From assembly GCA_030428025.1 (NCBI GenBank), contig JAUIBJ010000141.1:1-7707 (forward strand): a stretch of DNA of 7,707 bases, in the 5' to 3' direction. The first letter of the stretch is position 1. Every line of letters starts with the position of its first letter. A program made the position numbers and the translations under genes. Shown piece by piece: positions 5,755-7,707 of this stretch. The notes under the pieces were generated by a model. That model saw only the letters and a program-made list of their open reading frames with translations. It searched no databases and was not told the DNA's origin. The DNA comes from Alphaproteobacteria bacterium (lineage in GTDB: Bacteria; Pseudomonadota; Alphaproteobacteria; Rhodobacterales; Rhodobacteraceae).

Positions 5755-7707
5755 TCAGTAGTCCTTTTCGTAGAAAATGCCGAGCCCGGTTTCGCCGGTG
5801 TTGCTGGCGCTGCCCCGCACGGTGAGAGACGAGGACAGGTCGAGATTCAGGTTAATCTCGTTTCGGCCCTCGCTGTCGGCTGAAAACTCCGAATAGATGT
5901 TCTCGGACAGATAGGCGCCGGCGCTGAACTGGGTGGCGCCGCCCTCTGTCGAGGTGATGTCGAAATCGCTCAGGCCCAGGCTGTCGCGGAGTTGCCCGGT
6001 CAACCCGCCGGAGCCGCGCCCCGACAGAGTGGCCACGGCCGAGACCAGCTGCGCCGCCTGAAAGGCCGACATTTCGGTAAAACTGCGGCCGAAGAGAAGC
6101 TGCGCCACGATCTCCTCCTGAGGCAGGTCGGGGGTGGAGGAGAAGCTGACAGTTGGCGAACTGGCAGGTCCCTCCAGCACAATCTCGACGGTGGTGTCGT
6201 CGGTCTCTGTCCGGGCGACGAAGCGCAGATAGGGGTCGAGCGAGCCGCGCAGATCGATGATCCCCTCGCTGAGCGTCAGCCGTTTCGTCAGCACGTCGAT
6301 CCGCCCGCGGATCAGCTCGAAGACGCCGCTGGCCACCACATCGGCGGTGGTTCCGCTCAGCAGCACCCTGCCCCCCAGTTCCGCATCGAGCCCGCGGCCG
6401 CGGACGAAGATCCGGTCGGGCGCAACCACAACGAGGTTGAGCGGGAAGGCGGCCACGGCGCCATCCTTGCCGCTTTCGATGAGCCCGGCGCGCCGGCGGG
6501 TGCGGGCCACGTCGGCGGGTTCGTTTACATGGACGATGTCGGGAATGTCGCCGGGGCTGCCGGAACTGCCCGAGGGCACGCGCAACTCGGTCCGGCCCAG
6601 TTGCACCGCGCCCCCGATCGCGGCACCGCCGGTCAGCGGGCCGTTCACGGTGACAGTCCCGTTCAGGGAGGTCTGATAGAGGTTGGGATCTTCCAGCCCA
6701 AGATTGTTGAGCGCGATGTCCAGCCGGGCATCGAAGGGCGGGGCCAGCGTGATCGGCCCGCTGAGGCGGAAGCTGCCGCCAGCACCGGCATTGCCGGTCA
6801 GATCGAACCGGGCCTGCCCGCCGGAGAGCGTGACATTGCCCGAAAGCCCGTCGATCGAGCTTTTCAGTTGCGGCAGAGCCAGTCGGGAGCCACTGGTGCT
6901 GATCTGCCCGGTGAGGGAGCCAAGCTGCGGCGGCCCGTCAAGGCGCAGGTCGAAACGCGCGGGGCCCTGGATGGAGCGGGGGGCGATGAAGCTGTTGGCA
7001 AGACCCAGCGGTGCATTGCCGGTGACCGACAGAGCCAGGTTCCGGCCACGGCCGCGGACCTGCCCGCCGATCCGGGCCGAGGTGCCGCCCGGCCCGCTGA
7101 AATTCAGATCGACCGTCACCGTCTCGATGCTGTCCTGCGGGAAGGACAGGCTGCCCTGCAGCTGCGCCGGCCCGCTGATGCCGGTGGCAAGCACCCCCAG
7201 ATCGGCCAGCCTCAGCGAGATGTCGACCGGTGCCCCCGGCGCGGCGCTCGACGCCCGGGCGCTCAGCCGCGAGGCCTGCAGCACCAACCGCTCGATAAAG
7301 GGGCGTCCCTCGGTCAGCGCCAGATCGGCGTCGAGGCTCAGGTCGCCGGCGATCAGCCGGTCAAGCTCGGCAATGCCCGAGCGGAAGCGCTCGGCATCCA
7401 GCGTCACCTCGGCGTCGATGCTGCGGCCCTCGATCTCGCCCTGGCCCTTGGCCGTGAGTTCGGCCGCTCCGGCCAGCGGCTGGCCGGTGAGGGCGGAAAG
7501 GCGTGAAAGGTCACTTGCCGTGAGGTTCAGTTGACCCTCGACCGGCAGGTCTGGATCGCCCGTGTCGAGTACGCCGTCGGCGGTCAGCACGGCATCCAGC
7601 GCCACAAGGCGCAGCCGCGGCAGGCTGATTTGTCCGTCCGCCTGCCAGCCCATGCGCGTGGAAATCTCTGCCGGGCCGGTGAGGCGCGGCTCGACAAGAG
7701 AAAGGTT
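5755..7707 (-). CDS. tamB: TamB, translocation and assembly module, C-terminal part
   Basis: The frame is open from the right edge to TGA at 5757-5755, giving 650 residues. TamB proteins usually exceed 1,100, so about half is missing, including the N-terminal membrane anchor. The ATG at 7653 is internal: codons before it continue in frame to the edge and keep the same repetitive style. TamB is an AsmA-like inner-membrane protein whose long beta-taco spans the periplasm. It works with TamA in outer-membrane protein assembly and is also implicated in phospholipid transport. The visible part is almost all short alternating strands (repeated patterns such as VNGPLTGG and LSGPITL). The conserved C-terminal TamB (DUF490) domain has IFVRGRGLDAELGG and, at 527-542, DLPQEEIVAQLLFGRS, then FQAAQLVSAVATLSG. 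The protein ends GLGIFYEKDY. tamA would be expected just upstream, beyond the right edge. Confidence 0.92.
   Translation of the reverse strand, partial: NLSLVEPRLTGPAEISTRMGWQADGQISLPRLRLVALDAVLTADGVLDTGDPDLPVEGQLNLTASDLSRLSALTGQPLAGAAELTAKGQGEIEGRSIDAEVTLDAERFRSGIAELDRLIAGDLSLDADLALTEGRPFIERLVLQASRLSARASSAAPGAPVDISLRLADLGVLATGISGPAQLQGSLSFPQDSIETVTVDLNFSGPGGTSARIGGQVRGRGRNLALSVTGNAPLGLANSFIAPRSIQGPARFDLRLDGPPQLGSLTGQISTSGSRLALPQLKSSIDGLSGNVTLSGGQARFDLTGNAGAGGSFRLSGPITLAPPFDARLDIALNNLGLEDPNLYQTSLNGTVTVNGPLTGGAAIGGAVQLGRTELRVPSGSSGSPGDIPDIVHVNEPADVARTRRRAGLIESGKDGAVAAFPLNLVVVAPDRIFVRGRGLDAELGGRVLLSGTTADVVASGVFELIRGRIDVLTKRLTLSEGIIDLRGSLDPYLRFVARTETDDTTVEIVLEGPASSPTVSFSSTPDLPQEEIVAQLLFGRSFTEMSAFQAAQLVSAVATLSGRGSGGLTGQLRDSLGLSDFDITSTEGGATQFSAGAYLSENIYSEFSADSEGRNEINLNLDLSSSLTVRGSASNTGETGLGIFYEKDY

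Noticed and set aside
5992..7506. 504-codon open frame on the + strand opposite tamB
   Set aside because: Also in the codon-complement frame of a high-GC gene; TamB motifs on the - strand are convincing and this product is low-complexity.
7651..7653. ATG at 7653 as the tamB start
   Set aside because: The frame continues without a stop to the right edge with TamB-like sequence, and a TamB of 632 residues would lack its membrane anchor; it is an internal Met.

Overview
The window is high-GC DNA with strong G/C preference at third codon positions. The gene content fits an alphaproteobacterium, most likely of the Rhodobacteraceae/Roseobacter type: katG divergent from oxyR, an RTX protein ending in a Hint_2-type domain, and a TamB ending in -YEKDY. 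This placement rests on recognised protein families and gene order, not on a database search.

Layout, left to right. Positions 1-1746 (- strand) hold the first 582 codons of katG, a catalase-peroxidase whose 3' end lies beyond the left edge. Positions 1747-1934 are a 188-bp divergent control region with an AT-rich core, two small inverted repeats and a -10-like hexamer very close to the oxyR start. Positions 1935-2846 (+) are a complete oxyR with both redox cysteines. Positions 2847-3137 (291 bp) hold a probable oxyR terminator, a doubtful 65-codon small ORF and a strong GC hairpin. Positions 3138-5747 (+) encode an 869-residue mosaic secreted protein: a conserved N-terminal module, three RTX calcium-binding blocks separated by two beta-rich domains, and a C-terminal Hint domain. 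After a 7-bp gap, a convergent gene at 5755-7707 (-) encodes the C-terminal 650 residues of TamB; its 5' end lies beyond the right edge.

How the genes relate. katG and oxyR form a peroxide-defence module: OxyR senses H2O2 through a disulfide between Cys200 and Cys209 and would act on the shared promoter region to induce katG. The RTX-Hint protein is predicted to leave the cell by type I secretion and fold on external calcium; its Hint domain suggests self-processing. TamB is an envelope protein bridging inner and outer membranes. Nothing in the sequence links the RTX or tamB genes functionally to the peroxide genes.

The least explained parts are the RTX-Hint protein (two unassigned beta-rich inserts, a cysteine-free body followed by a lone Hint Cys675, and no intein-type C-terminal Asn) and its 5' leader. 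No mobile elements, CRISPR arrays, tRNA or rRNA genes were seen.
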